From contig NZ_LR733215.1 in NCBI RefSeq assembly GCF_902506435.1, positions 456,026 to 514,152 on the forward strand: DNA of 58,127 nucleotides, given 5' to 3'. The position numbers were made by a program, and so were the translations under genes. The notes under the pieces are model-generated. The model was not told the origin of the DNA. It saw only the letters and a program-made list of their open reading frames with translations, and did not search any database. This DNA comes from Nocardioides sp. AX2bis (lineage in GTDB: Bacteria > Actinomycetota > Actinomycetes > Propionibacteriales > Nocardioidaceae). Positions 44,138-52,257 of the stretch are shown in pieces (positions within the stretch are counted from its first letter, which is position 1; each line of letters opens with the position of its first letter).

Positions 44138-45124
44138 GTGTCAACCTCCATCGCGCGTCCCCGACTGCCCGGCCCCGATCTGCTACGCGTGATCGGGTTC
44201 CTCGCGATCGTGGTTGGGCACGCGGCACCAGGGGCTCTCACCGAGCACGTCATCTACACCTGGCACGTCCCGCTTTTCTTTTTCCTCACCGGGTACCTGT
44301 GGCGGCCCGGTCGGACGCTCCGCGACGAAGTCCGACGTGCTTTCCCGGCGCTCCTTGTTCCCTACGCCGGGTGGCTGGTGCTGATCGGCGTCCCGCTGCT
44401 CGCGTGGGAGGCATACTCCCGGTCGCCGATCAGCCTCGTTCGTCGAGTTGGCGGAATGGCCCTCGGCGGGGAGTACCTGAAGTCGCCGTTCTACGCCTTC
44501 TGGTTCGTTACCGCTCTGGCCATGGCAGCCGCGCTGTACCGCGTTGCCGAGCGCCTCGGGCCAAGACGAATCTGGTTGGCAGCGCCTGCCCTGGTGTTGA
44601 CGCTGACCCCGGACTGGCTCTCGGCCATCCCACTGGCGGCTGGCGTTGCGGTGATCGCTGTGTTTTTCGTGGCCGTCGGCGAGGCGTTCCGGCGTCTCAG
44701 GGCCCGCGTCAACTGGCCCGTGGCGGTGCTGGGCATGACCGTCGCCTTGGTGCTCGTCATAGCCGACTTCGCCCAGCCCCTCGACCTCAAGTACGGCGAC
44801 TGGGGCACACCAATCCTCAGCTTCGTCGTCGCCGCACTGATCTCAGGCTCCGCAGTTGTGCTCGCGGACATGGCTACCAGTCGTTTCAGCCCGGGAGCGG
44901 CCACGGCAGTCACGACCGCGGCCGGCGCTGGTCTCGTCCTCGTCCTCGCCCACGGTGTTCCGATCTACCTTCTCGAGGGTGAGGTCCCGACGTGGGTGGT
45001 GGTAGCCGCGTCGCTAGCCTTCGCGGCCCTCGCCGCGTGGGTGGTCCGTAGAGTGCCGATCCTCACGGGCAACAAGCCACCGCATCGCCAGGACGCATCT
45101 ACCTCGTCGTCCCCGCCCAATTAG
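44138..45124 (+). CDS. membrane acyltransferase (acyltransferase 3 family), short form
   Basis: A 328-residue integral membrane protein with about ten helices. RPRLPGPDLLRVIGFLAIVV-GHAAPG contains the family His (GHAA), and TWHVPLFFFLTGYLWRPGRT is the second conserved block; later YAFWFVTALAMAAALY fits the same fold. It lacks the SGNH domain of the 14902-17049 protein and resembles the fucose/sugar O-acetyltransferase type. The start is GTG 44138 with a -10-like hexamer six bases upstream; an ATG at 44074 is a weaker option. It probably acylates the polymer made by the adjacent cassette. Confidence 0.82.
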   Translation: MSTSIARPRLPGPDLLRVIGFLAIVVGHAAPGALTEHVIYTWHVPLFFFLTGYLWRPGRTLRDEVRRAFPALLVPYAGWLVLIGVPLLAWEAYSRSPISLVRRVGGMALGGEYLKSPFYAFWFVTALAMAAALYRVAERLGPRRIWLAAPALVLTLTPDWLSAIPLAAGVAVIAVFFVAVGEAFRRLRARVNWPVAVLGMTVALVLVIADFAQPLDLKYGDWGTPILSFVVAALISGSAVVLADMATSRFSPGAATAVTTAAGAGLVLVLAHGVPIYLLEGEVPTWVVVAASLAFAALAAWVVRRVPILTGNKPPHRQDASTSSSPPN

Positions 45125-45133
45125 GCTGCGGTA
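45122..45133 (+). promoter_or_regulatory. candidate -10 of a leaderless transcript
   Basis: TAGGCT (45122-45127) overlaps the stop codon of the acyltransferase gene, with six bases then GTG 45134. It has the same hexamer-N6-start layout as at 29968 and 44126, suggesting a separate leaderless transcript for the polymerase gene. Confidence 0.4.
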
Positions 45134-46417
45134 GTGCAGCGACAGCCAGGAGTCCGTGGAGCCACTGTCACGTGGGTCCTCCTCTTAATGGCCGTGACCG
45201 GTCAGGCCGCACTTCCCGACATTGTCACCGACGACATCCTGAACGGCATTCGCGCCACCGCCGTAGCCGCCGCTAGCGTGACCTTTCTTCGCGGGACCAG
45301 GCCAGCGCACCCACTTGTGTGGGTGTTCTGCCTGCTGCCGGTGACCGGTGCGCTCCTAGCGCAGATACGAGGTGAGCCCGCCGACGCGATCAACCACCTC
45401 GCGAGCTTGCTGACCGTCGTCATGGTCTCCCGCATGCCCAGGCAAGTCATTGCAGAATCAGCGCTCAAAGCACTGACGTTCCTCATCGCGGCGTCCCTCG
45501 CACTTGGTCTCTTCTACGCCCCGGCCGTCTTTCCCAATGAGCGAGCCTTCCTGCGCTTCCTCTATGACGGTCGCCTGACCGGCCTGCTCGGCAGTGCGAA
45601 CGTTCTAGGTGAAGCTGCGGTTCTCCTTGCGGCCGCCGCATTGCTCACGCTGAGCGGGCGCCGTCGCCTCACCTCGCTCACCATGGCATTTGTTACGATT
45701 ATCGCGACCTCCAGCCAAACCTCGGCAATCGTGTTCGTCGCGATCTTGGTCGCCTTTGTGTTGGCACAAGGCGCCTCGACTAAAGCCGGGTTGGCCGCGA
45801 TCCAACTGTTCGGCATCTTCGCGGCCTTCGCGGCGCTAGTGGCGTACTTTCTCGCGAGCAACCTGGCCGGCTTCTTGATCACCGAGTACGTATCGCAGGT
45901 CACGTTGTCGGCACGGACCGAGATCTGGGACTACGTCCTTAACCGCACCGTCATTCCCACTACGGGCATCGGGCAGGGTGAGATCGACGTCGTCTTCGCG
46001 TTCGCCACCATAGATGGGGCGACCGGCGTGGGCAGCCTGCACAGCGTATTCTTCGACGGGTACGTCCGCGATGGTCTGATCGGTCTCGGAGCTGTTCTGG
46101 CGGCGTACGTCGGGGCTGCGTGGACGATCGGCAAGCGTCGAGCCCGGGCCGGGTGGGTTCCGTTCATCGCGTGGCTCCTGATCGGCTTCGTGGAGGTGAC
46201 ACCCACCCATGTGCCGTTCTACGCCTTGTTCTTCGGCCTCATCTTGGTCGGGCTAGGTGATCGTGGCGTAGACCAGGATGAGTTCGAGGCTGACCCCAGC
46301 GCAGTGGAGCACCTCCACTCGCCTCGTCAAGGTCTCAAGGGTGGGGGCGGCCTGGGTGTCGCCCATCGCCGTCAGCGTCGCGGTGCCCGTACCGGTCTGC
46401 TTGACGACCGCAGTTAG
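45134..46417 (+). CDS. O-antigen ligase/polymerase-like membrane protein with aberrant C-terminus
   Basis: A 427-residue polytopic protein of the Wzy/WaaL type: hydrophobic segments throughout, GRLTGLLGSANVLGEAAVLL, TLSARTEIWDYVLNRTVIPT-TGIGQG (the R-x-x-x-W block common in O-antigen ligases) and SLHSVFFDGYVRDGLIGLGA, matching the conserved H-N/S region. Helices end at YALFFGLILVGLGDR; the last 45 or so residues are polar, Gly/Arg-rich and unlike the family. That tail starts where recognisable coding sequence gives way to a region without intact genes, so the true 3' end may have been replaced. Start GTG 45134. Confidence 0.8.
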   Translation: MQRQPGVRGATVTWVLLLMAVTGQAALPDIVTDDILNGIRATAVAAASVTFLRGTRPAHPLVWVFCLLPVTGALLAQIRGEPADAINHLASLLTVVMVSRMPRQVIAESALKALTFLIAASLALGLFYAPAVFPNERAFLRFLYDGRLTGLLGSANVLGEAAVLLAAAALLTLSGRRRLTSLTMAFVTIIATSSQTSAIVFVAILVAFVLAQGASTKAGLAAIQLFGIFAAFAALVAYFLASNLAGFLITEYVSQVTLSARTEIWDYVLNRTVIPTTGIGQGEIDVVFAFATIDGATGVGSLHSVFFDGYVRDGLIGLGAVLAAYVGAAWTIGKRRARAGWVPFIAWLLIGFVEVTPTHVPFYALFFGLILVGLGDRGVDQDEFEADPSAVEHLHSPRQGLKGGGGLGVAHRRQRRGARTGLLDDRS

Positions 46418-46984
46418 GTGATTGTCGCGACGTGGTGACCCGGACCCCACCGAAGCAACGGATGCCCTACGAATCCGCATTCGTTGATCAGACTGTCCGT
46501 GGGGGCGATGTCGGTGGCCGGGGTCGAGCCTGCGACCCGCGCGTTCGCGCCGTGAACTTGCGGGAGGTCTGGTTCCTACGGAAGAGGTAGCCGGGATCAG
46601 GTCGCAACGGACGATCCGGCGGTGTCTATGTTTTACGAGCTGAGTCCATGCCGGGGGCTCCAGGCCGACCCAGGCGGTGCGCAACGGATGGTTTACATCC
46701 TGCAGGTGGCGACCGCGGTCGGCAGAGACTTGTGACCTCCTTTGTGCCGTCACTCGGCTCTACTCTCAAGGATTAGGTTTGTGTATTGGGGTGCCGCAAA
46801 GTCCGCGCTGGCGGGGAAACTTCCTGGACTCAGGCGGGCCGGCCGGTTCCCCAAAATATCTCGATGCCTGCGGTCGCGTCATGGCCAGATATCGGGCGGA
46901 CGGCACATTGAAATTCCCTCAGGGGCAGCAGGATCTTTCGATCCTCTTGGTTACGTAAGCCGTTCATGGGATGATGCGGTTGGG
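46418..46984. other. non-coding or decayed stretch
   Basis: No intact gene is recognisable. Frames on both strands are short or of shadow type. A minus-strand frame running to 46253 (ending GVSLELILVYATIT) might be a remnant, but I cannot assign it. From about 46740 the composition shifts to fewer G/C bases, continuing into the methyltransferase gene. Confidence 0.45.
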
Positions 46985-47013
46985 TTGACGGATTTGACGG
47001 TAGCGTGTAGGCA
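46985..47013 (+). promoter_or_regulatory. candidate sigma70-type promoter for the methyltransferase
   Basis: TTGACG (46985-46990) and TAGGCA (47008-47013) are 17 bases apart, leaving a leader of about 20 bases before GTG 47040. A second TTGACG nine bases later (46994) has no good -10. Predicted by eye. Confidence 0.5.
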
Positions 47014-47039
47014 TCTGGGAATCTTAGGGGTTGGTCTCC

Positions 47040-47858
47040 GTGAAGGAGTTTGTCCGCACAGGCGAGGGTGAGGTCTCGCACTACAACGAAGTGGCTCGGA
47101 GTGAAGCGAAGTTCGCGGAGTTGCTAGGTCGCGTCTCTCGCGTTCAGAGCTCGGGAGACGCTTGGGGTGTCTCGGACAAGTGGCTAGATACGCCGTTTGA
47201 CTCCGTCGCACAGGCGGAGGTGTACGAACACGTGGGCCTTCGCTTAGTGGATGGCGATGTGCTGCAAGTTGGCGGAACTGGTCTGTTTGCCTTAAAGGCG
47301 ATCGTTGGTGGCGCGCGCGCGGCCACGCTTTTGAGTCCTTCGCAGGGCGAAGTTGATCTCACGAAGTCAGTAGCCTCGGAGCTTGGTCTGTCTGACAGGC
47401 TCACGGCCCTGGTCGGGTTCGGTGAGTCAATCCCATTCGCAGAATCCAGTTTTGACGTTGCCGTTACGGAGGGATGCCTTCACCACATGGATGTGGCTGC
47501 CGCGTCCCAGGAATTTGCGCGCGTACTAAGGCGAGACGGCCGGTTCGGCGCTTTCGATCCGTGGAGAGCACGAATGTATGGTGTTGGTACAAAGGTTTTT
47601 GGGAAGCGTGACCCGAGTGTCGGGTGCATTCCGTTGGACTCGGAACGAGTTGCCGGTTTCCATTCGAGTTTCCAACAAACCTCGATTCGTCGGCATGGTG
47701 CTGTTGTTCGGTATCCCGCGGTGGCGGCTAATAAGTTGGGGATTCCGGTTTCTAGGCAAGCGGCGCATTGGTTGACCGAATGGGATGACGTTGTTTTCGG
47801 ACGGTTCGGATGGGCTCAGCGAAATGGCAGCAGCGCCGCTCTTCTTGCAGTCAAGTGA
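47040..47858 (+). CDS. class I SAM-dependent methyltransferase
   Basis: A 272-residue protein with a Methyltransf_11-type core: DVLQVGGTGLFALKAIVGGA (motif I, with QVGG in place of the usual D/E-x-G-x-G), LTALVGFGESIPFAESSFDV (motif III area), AVTEGCLHHMD and FARVLRRDGRFGAFDPWRA. It probably methylates a sugar, lipid head or peptide; the substrate is unknown. GTG 47040 is preferred, with TTG 47031 possible. Codons are noticeably more AT-rich than in flanking cysN, and decayed sequence lies upstream, so it looks acquired. It is convergent with cysN, 35 bases apart. Confidence 0.82.
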   Translation: MKEFVRTGEGEVSHYNEVARSEAKFAELLGRVSRVQSSGDAWGVSDKWLDTPFDSVAQAEVYEHVGLRLVDGDVLQVGGTGLFALKAIVGGARAATLLSPSQGEVDLTKSVASELGLSDRLTALVGFGESIPFAESSFDVAVTEGCLHHMDVAAASQEFARVLRRDGRFGAFDPWRARMYGVGTKVFGKRDPSVGCIPLDSERVAGFHSSFQQTSIRRHGAVVRYPAVAANKLGIPVSRQAAHWLTEWDDVVFGRFGWAQRNGSSAALLAVK

Positions 47859-47893
47859 ACTGCTGATCCGAGAGCGGCGCTGCTACGAAGCGG

Positions 47894-49183
47894 TCACTGG
47901 CCGGAGTTGATCATCCCGGCGCCGACGGTCACGCCGGTGGCTTCGTCGATCAGGATAAACGAGCCGGTGGTGCGGTTCTGCGAGTAGGAATCGCACAGCA
48001 GCGGCTTGGTGGTTCGCAGCTGCACGCGGCCGATCTCGTTGAGACCGAGCTCCTTGGTGTCCTGGTCGCGGTGCAGGGTGTTGACGTCCAACCGGTACTG
48101 GATGTCCTTGATAAGCGCCCGCGCGTTATTCGAGGTGTGCTTAATGGCGAGCTTCTGGCGCGGCTGCAACGGCTTGGTGGCCATCCAGCAGACCATCGCG
48201 TCGATGTCCTGGCTGGGCTGCGGGGCGTTCTTGACCCGGGCGATCATGTCGCCGCGCGAGACGTCGACGTCGTCGGCGAGTCGCACGGTGACCGACATCG
48301 GCGGGAACGCCTCGGCGATCTCCTGGTCGAAGAGGTCGATGCCCTCGATGGTGGACGTCATCCCGCTGGGCAGCACGACGACCTCGTCGCCGGGCTTCAG
48401 GATGCCGCCAGCGACCATGCCGCCGTAACCGCGGTAGTCGTGGTGCTCGTCCGACTTGGGGCGCACGACGTACTGCACCGGGAAGCGGACGTCAACGAGG
48501 TCGCGGTCGGAGGCGACGTGGACGTGCTCCAGGTGGTGCATGAGCGTCGGGCCGGAGTACCAATCCATGCTCTCGGAGCGGTTGACCACGTTGTCGCCGG
48601 CGAGCGCCGAGATCGGGATGACCTCGAGGTCGGGGATGTTCAGCTTGGTCGCGAACTGGGTGAACTCGTCGCGGATCTTGTTGTAGACGTCCTCGGAGAA
48701 GTCGACGAGGTCCATCTTGTTCACCGCGAGCACCAGGTGGGGCACGCGCAGCAGCGACAGGATCACCGCGTGGCGGCGCGACTGCTCGGTGAGGCCCTGG
48801 CGGGCATCGACGAGCACGAGGCCCAGGTCGGCGGTCGAGGCGCCGGTGACCATGTTGCGGGTGTACTGCACGTGACCCGGGGTGTCGGCGATGATGAATT
48901 TGCGGCTGGGCGTCGCGAAGTAGCGGTAGGCCACGTCGATGGTGATGCCCTGCTCGCGCTCGGAGCGCAGTCCGTCGGTCAGCAGCGCGAGGTCGGTGTA
49001 GTCGTAGCCCTTGCCGCGACTGGTGGTCTCCACTGCCTCGAGCTGGTCGGCGAAGATCGACTTCGAGTCGAGCAGGAGCCGACCGATGAGGGTCGACTTG
49101 CCGTCGTCGACCGAGCCGGCCGTCGCGAAGCGCAGCAGGTCCATGTTGGTCGCGCTGATCGTCTGGGTGGTCTCGTCGGCCAT
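47894..49183 (-). CDS. cysN: sulfate adenylyltransferase GTPase subunit
   Basis: A 429-residue EF-Tu-like GTPase that drives APS formation by CysD. G1 is GSVDDGKSTLIGRLLLDSKS, followed by GITIDVAYRYF (G2), IIADTPGHVQYTRNM (G3) and LAVNKMDLVDFSED (G4); beta-barrel domains follow (VVLPSGMTSTIEGIDLFDQE, TTKPLLCDSYSQNRTTGSFI). There is no C-terminal APS kinase, which is instead a separate gene at the window's right end. ATG 49183 overlaps the cysD stop (TGATG), so the pair is coupled. The longer upstream frame is only a shadow of cysD. Confidence 0.96.
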   Translation of the reverse strand: MADETTQTISATNMDLLRFATAGSVDDGKSTLIGRLLLDSKSIFADQLEAVETTSRGKGYDYTDLALLTDGLRSEREQGITIDVAYRYFATPSRKFIIADTPGHVQYTRNMVTGASTADLGLVLVDARQGLTEQSRRHAVILSLLRVPHLVLAVNKMDLVDFSEDVYNKIRDEFTQFATKLNIPDLEVIPISALAGDNVVNRSESMDWYSGPTLMHHLEHVHVASDRDLVDVRFPVQYVVRPKSDEHHDYRGYGGMVAGGILKPGDEVVVLPSGMTSTIEGIDLFDQEIAEAFPPMSVTVRLADDVDVSRGDMIARVKNAPQPSQDIDAMVCWMATKPLQPRQKLAIKHTSNNARALIKDIQYRLDVNTLHRDQDTKELGLNEIGRVQLRTTKPLLCDSYSQNRTTGSFILIDEATGVTVGAGMINSGQ

Positions 49184-50097
49184 CAGAAGTAGCCCTCCTT
49201 CTTGCGGTCTTCCATGGCAGCCTCGGAGAAGCGGTCGTCGCCGCGGGTGGCGCCACGCTCGGTGAGCGTGGCCACCGCGATCTCCTCGATGATCTCGGGG
49301 ATCGTCGAGGCGGTGCTCTCGACGCAGCCGGTCAGCGTGATGTCGCCGCAGGTGCGGAACCGGACGGTGCGCTCCTCGACGACCTCGCCCTCGCGGGTCG
49401 GGTTGAGGGGGGTCTCGCTCATCAGCATGCCGTCGCGTTCGAAGACGCGACGCTGGTGGGAGAAGTAGATGTCGGGGATCTCGATGCCCTCGCGGCCGAT
49501 GTAGTCCCAGATGTCGAGCTCGGTCCAGTTGGAGATCGGGAAGATCCGCATGTGCTCGCCCTCGTGCAGGCGACCGTTGTAGAGGCTCCAGAGCTCGGGA
49601 CGCTGAAGCTTGGGGTCCCACTGCCCGAACTCGTCGCGGTGGGAGTAGACACGCTCCTTGGCGCGGGCCTTCTCCTCGTCGCGGCGACCGCCGCCGAAGG
49701 CGGCGGTGAAGCCGTTCTCCTCGATCGCGTTGAGCAGGGTGCCGGTCTGCATGCGGTTTCGGGAGGTCTTGCCGTCGTCGACGACGACGCCGTTGGCGAT
49801 CGCGTCGTCGATGCTAGCGACCACGAGCTTGACCCCCAGGCGGTTGACCCAGTTGTCACGGGTCCCCAGCACCTCGGGGAAGTCCAGGCCGGTGTCGACC
49901 TGCAGGACGGGGAAGGGGATCTTGGCCGGGTAGAAGGCCTTCTCGGCCAAGCGGAGCATCACGATGGAGTCCTTGCCGCCCGAGAACATCAGGACGGGCT
50001 TCTCGAACTCGGCCGCGACCTCACGGAAGATGTGGATCGACTCCGCCTCGAGCTGGTCGAGCTGACTCAGCTGGTAGTCGGCGTGCGTGTCAGTCAT
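49183..50097 (-). CDS. cysD: sulfate adenylyltransferase catalytic subunit
   Basis: A 304-residue PP-loop ATP pyrophosphatase that makes adenosine 5'-phosphosulfate from ATP and sulfate with CysN. The PP-loop is MFSGGKDSIVMLRLAEKAF (about residues 37-55); also seen are LQVDTGLDFPEVLGTRD, AAFGGGRRDEEKARAKERV, FPISNWTELDIWDYI and RFRTCGDITLTGCVES. ATG 50097 gives the family's usual start and length. It is divergent from ugd with a 136-base gap. In this setting APS could feed both assimilation and, through the APS kinase fusion, PAPS for glycan sulfation. Confidence 0.96.
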   Translation of the reverse strand: MTDTHADYQLSQLDQLEAESIHIFREVAAEFEKPVLMFSGGKDSIVMLRLAEKAFYPAKIPFPVLQVDTGLDFPEVLGTRDNWVNRLGVKLVVASIDDAIANGVVVDDGKTSRNRMQTGTLLNAIEENGFTAAFGGGRRDEEKARAKERVYSHRDEFGQWDPKLQRPELWSLYNGRLHEGEHMRIFPISNWTELDIWDYIGREGIEIPDIYFSHQRRVFERDGMLMSETPLNPTREGEVVEERTVRFRTCGDITLTGCVESTASTIPEIIEEIAVATLTERGATRGDDRFSEAAMEDRKKEGYF

Positions 50098-50233
50098 GGG
50101 CGACGGTGTACCTCTCGGGTGGACAGCAGCCTGCATCGTAGCGACGCGGAGCCCCGGCGCCGAACCCGACGCGGCCTGGCGGGGCCGCAGGATGTTCCGG
50201 GTCGGTCGCCGACTGGCCTTAGGCTCCTCGCCC

Positions 50234-51547
50234 ATGCGCATCTCTGTGTTCGGTTGCGGCTACCTCGGGGCCGTCCACGCTGCCTGCATGACCCGCCTCG
50301 GTCACGAGGTCGTCGGTGTCGACGTGGTGGCCGATCAGGTGGCCTCCCTCAACCGAGGGGCGGCGCCGTTCTTCGAGCCCGGGCTTCCGGAGCTGCTCTC
50401 GGAAGGCCTGGCCACCGGCCGGCTGACCTTCACCACCGACGCCGCCGAGGCAGCCGGCTGCGACGTCCACTTCGTCTGCGTCGGTACGCCTCAGAAGGCT
50501 GGGGAGAACGCTGCAGACCTCCGCTACGTCCACGCCGCGATCGACGACCTCCTACCTCTGCTGCGCGCCGGCGACGTCGTCGTAGGCAAGTCCACGGTCC
50601 CGGTGGGCACGGCCGAGGCACTTGCCGAGCGTCTCGATGAGGGTGCCTCCGGCGCTGAGCTGATCTGGAACCCCGAGTTCCTGCGGGAGGGTTTCGCGGT
50701 CAAGGACACCCTGCACCCCGACCGGTTTGTCTACGGGGCGCGGTCGAACGAGCAGGGCGAGCGCGCCAAGCGACGCTTGGACGAGGTCTACGCGGTCGCG
50801 CTCGGCGAGGGCACCCCCAAGATCGAGGCCGATCTGGCGACCGCCCAGCTGGTCAAAGTGGCGGCCAACTCGTTCCTGGCCACCAAGATCTCCTTCATCA
50901 ACGCCATGGCAGAGCTCTGTGAGGCGACTGGAGCGGATGTCACCCTCCTGGCGGACGCGATCGGTCACGACGCCCGGATCGGCCGACGTTTTCTCAACGC
51001 TGGTGTCGGGTTCGGAGGTGGGTGCCTGCCGAAGGACATCCGCGCCTTCATGGCCCGCGCCGGTGAGCTCGGGGTCGACCAAGCGCTCACGTTCCTGCGC
51101 GAGGTCGACTCGATCAACATGCGCCGCCGCGTCCGGATGGTCGACCTTGCACGTGAGGAGTGCGGGGGATCCATCGTGGGGCGACGGATCGCCCTGCTCG
51201 GGGCGGCCTTCAAGCCCGACAGCGACGACGTCCGAGACTCGCCGGCTCTCAGCGTCGCCGCGCAGATGCAGCTGCAGGGCGCTCACGTGGTGGTCACGGA
51301 CCCGCAGGCCATCGACAACGCCCGGAAGAAGTGGCCGGACCTCGCATTCGCCGACACAGTCGAGGAAGCCGTGAAAGCAGCCGAGCTGGTGGTCGTCCTC
51401 ACCGAATGGCCCGAGTACGTCGGTCTCGACCCCCGTCAATTGGCGGAGCGGGTCGATGCGAAACGCGTCATTGACGGCCGCAACTGCCTCGACCCGACAG
51501 CGTGGCGTGACGCGGGATGGACCTATCGAGCCCTCGGGCGGCCATGA
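50234..51547 (+). CDS. ugd: UDP-glucose 6-dehydrogenase
   Basis: A 437-residue NAD-dependent enzyme that oxidises UDP-glucose to UDP-glucuronate. The N-terminal Rossmann motif is VFGCGYLGAVHAACMTRLGH. Also present: VGKSTVPVGTAEALAERL, NPEFLREGFAVKDTLHPDR, the central KVAANSFLATKISFINAMAE with the active-site Lys, and GVGFGGGCLPKDIRAF with the catalytic Cys. The C-terminal domain has GAAFKPDSDDVRDSPAL. TAGGCT (50220-50225) lies eight bases before ATG 50234, and no clear ribosome site is seen, so a leaderless or near-leaderless mRNA is possible. It supplies glucuronic acid for the polymer. Confidence 0.95.
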   Translation: MRISVFGCGYLGAVHAACMTRLGHEVVGVDVVADQVASLNRGAAPFFEPGLPELLSEGLATGRLTFTTDAAEAAGCDVHFVCVGTPQKAGENAADLRYVHAAIDDLLPLLRAGDVVVGKSTVPVGTAEALAERLDEGASGAELIWNPEFLREGFAVKDTLHPDRFVYGARSNEQGERAKRRLDEVYAVALGEGTPKIEADLATAQLVKVAANSFLATKISFINAMAELCEATGADVTLLADAIGHDARIGRRFLNAGVGFGGGCLPKDIRAFMARAGELGVDQALTFLREVDSINMRRRVRMVDLAREECGGSIVGRRIALLGAAFKPDSDDVRDSPALSVAAQMQLQGAHVVVTDPQAIDNARKKWPDLAFADTVEEAVKAAELVVVLTEWPEYVGLDPRQLAERVDAKRVIDGRNCLDPTAWRDAGWTYRALGRP

Positions 51548-51717
51548 ACGATGCAGTAGGTGTTCACGCCGGTCCAGACCGGTGTCGCCGAATTACGACG
51601 TGACGAGGCATTCGTGAACCTGATCGCGAGCGATGCACGGAAAGAACACCCACCGGGGCCAGTCACTGTGGTCTGATTCGGCTTGTCACGTTCAAATATC
51701 CCCCTGGGAGCTCCCTT

Positions 51718-52140
51718 ATGAAGAAGATCTTCGCGGCCATCATCACGGCCTTCCTGATGTCGGCCGGCTTGGTCGCGACGGCGTCGTCGCCGGCCTCCGC
51801 CGCCCCTTGCACCTACCCGGACACCTGCTTCGAGACCTCGACGAGTGCCACCGGCCTCACGTCCAAGGCGCCGAAGAAGGCCAAGCTCTTCGTGAAGGTG
51901 TCTTCCTTCGGCAACGGCCGCCCCGATGGACGCCTGACGTTCACCTTCGTCAGGGCCAACGGCAACTCCATGACCTTCTCGCGTGCCTACCCCAGCGACA
52001 ACAAGAAGTACAACTTCAAGGGTCTGCGCAAGGGCAAGTACACGGTTGTCGTGAACTTCGTGCCGGCTGACGGCTCGCAGTACCTCGGCAGCGGCGACAC
52101 GACCAAGGTCAAGGTCAAGGGCGCCAAGCGTCGCGGCTGA
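51718..52140 (+). CDS. small secreted Ig-like protein, Lys-rich
   Basis: A 140-residue exported protein: Sec signal KKIFAAIITAFLMSAGLVAT ending near ASAAP, then a Cys pair (CTYPDTC), and a domain rich in alternating hydrophobic strands (KAKLFVKVSSFGNGRPDGRL, KGKYTVVVNFVPADGSQYLG, TKVKVKG) that fits a bacterial Ig-like fold. It is strongly basic. GGGAG precedes the ATG. It is followed at once by a strong terminator, so it is monocistronic and perhaps highly expressed. A role in binding an acidic (sulfated or uronate) polymer is an attractive guess with no direct proof. Confidence 0.75.
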   Translation: MKKIFAAIITAFLMSAGLVATASSPASAAPCTYPDTCFETSTSATGLTSKAPKKAKLFVKVSSFGNGRPDGRLTFTFVRANGNSMTFSRAYPSDNKKYNFKGLRKGKYTVVVNFVPADGSQYLGSGDTTKVKVKGAKRRG

Positions 52141-52164
52141 TCGCCACTTGTTGCTGCTTCATCG

Positions 52165-52197
52165 ACGATGCCCCGCGACCTGGTCGCGGGGCATCGT
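52165..52197 (+). terminator. strong intrinsic-type hairpin
   Basis: A perfect 14-bp stem (52165-52178 with 52184-52197) and a 5-base loop lie 25 bases after the stop of the small secreted protein. There is no U-tract, as is common in this phylum. It probably ends that transcript before the DUF4012 gene. Confidence 0.8.
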
Positions 52198-52257
52198 CAT
52201 GTCCAGAGCGCGACCGGGTAGGTTGCGCTTCGCCGACGACCCGAGGAGGAACCCGTT

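Noticed and set aside
46677..47071. Short plus-strand frames before the methyltransferase
   Set aside because: No ribosome site, no recognisable motif, and they overlap the predicted promoter region.
47894..49621. Long reading of cysN (575 aa)
   Set aside because: The first 145 residues are Arg/His-rich and overlap cysD in another frame; the family start MADETTQTISATN at 49183 overlaps the cysD stop.
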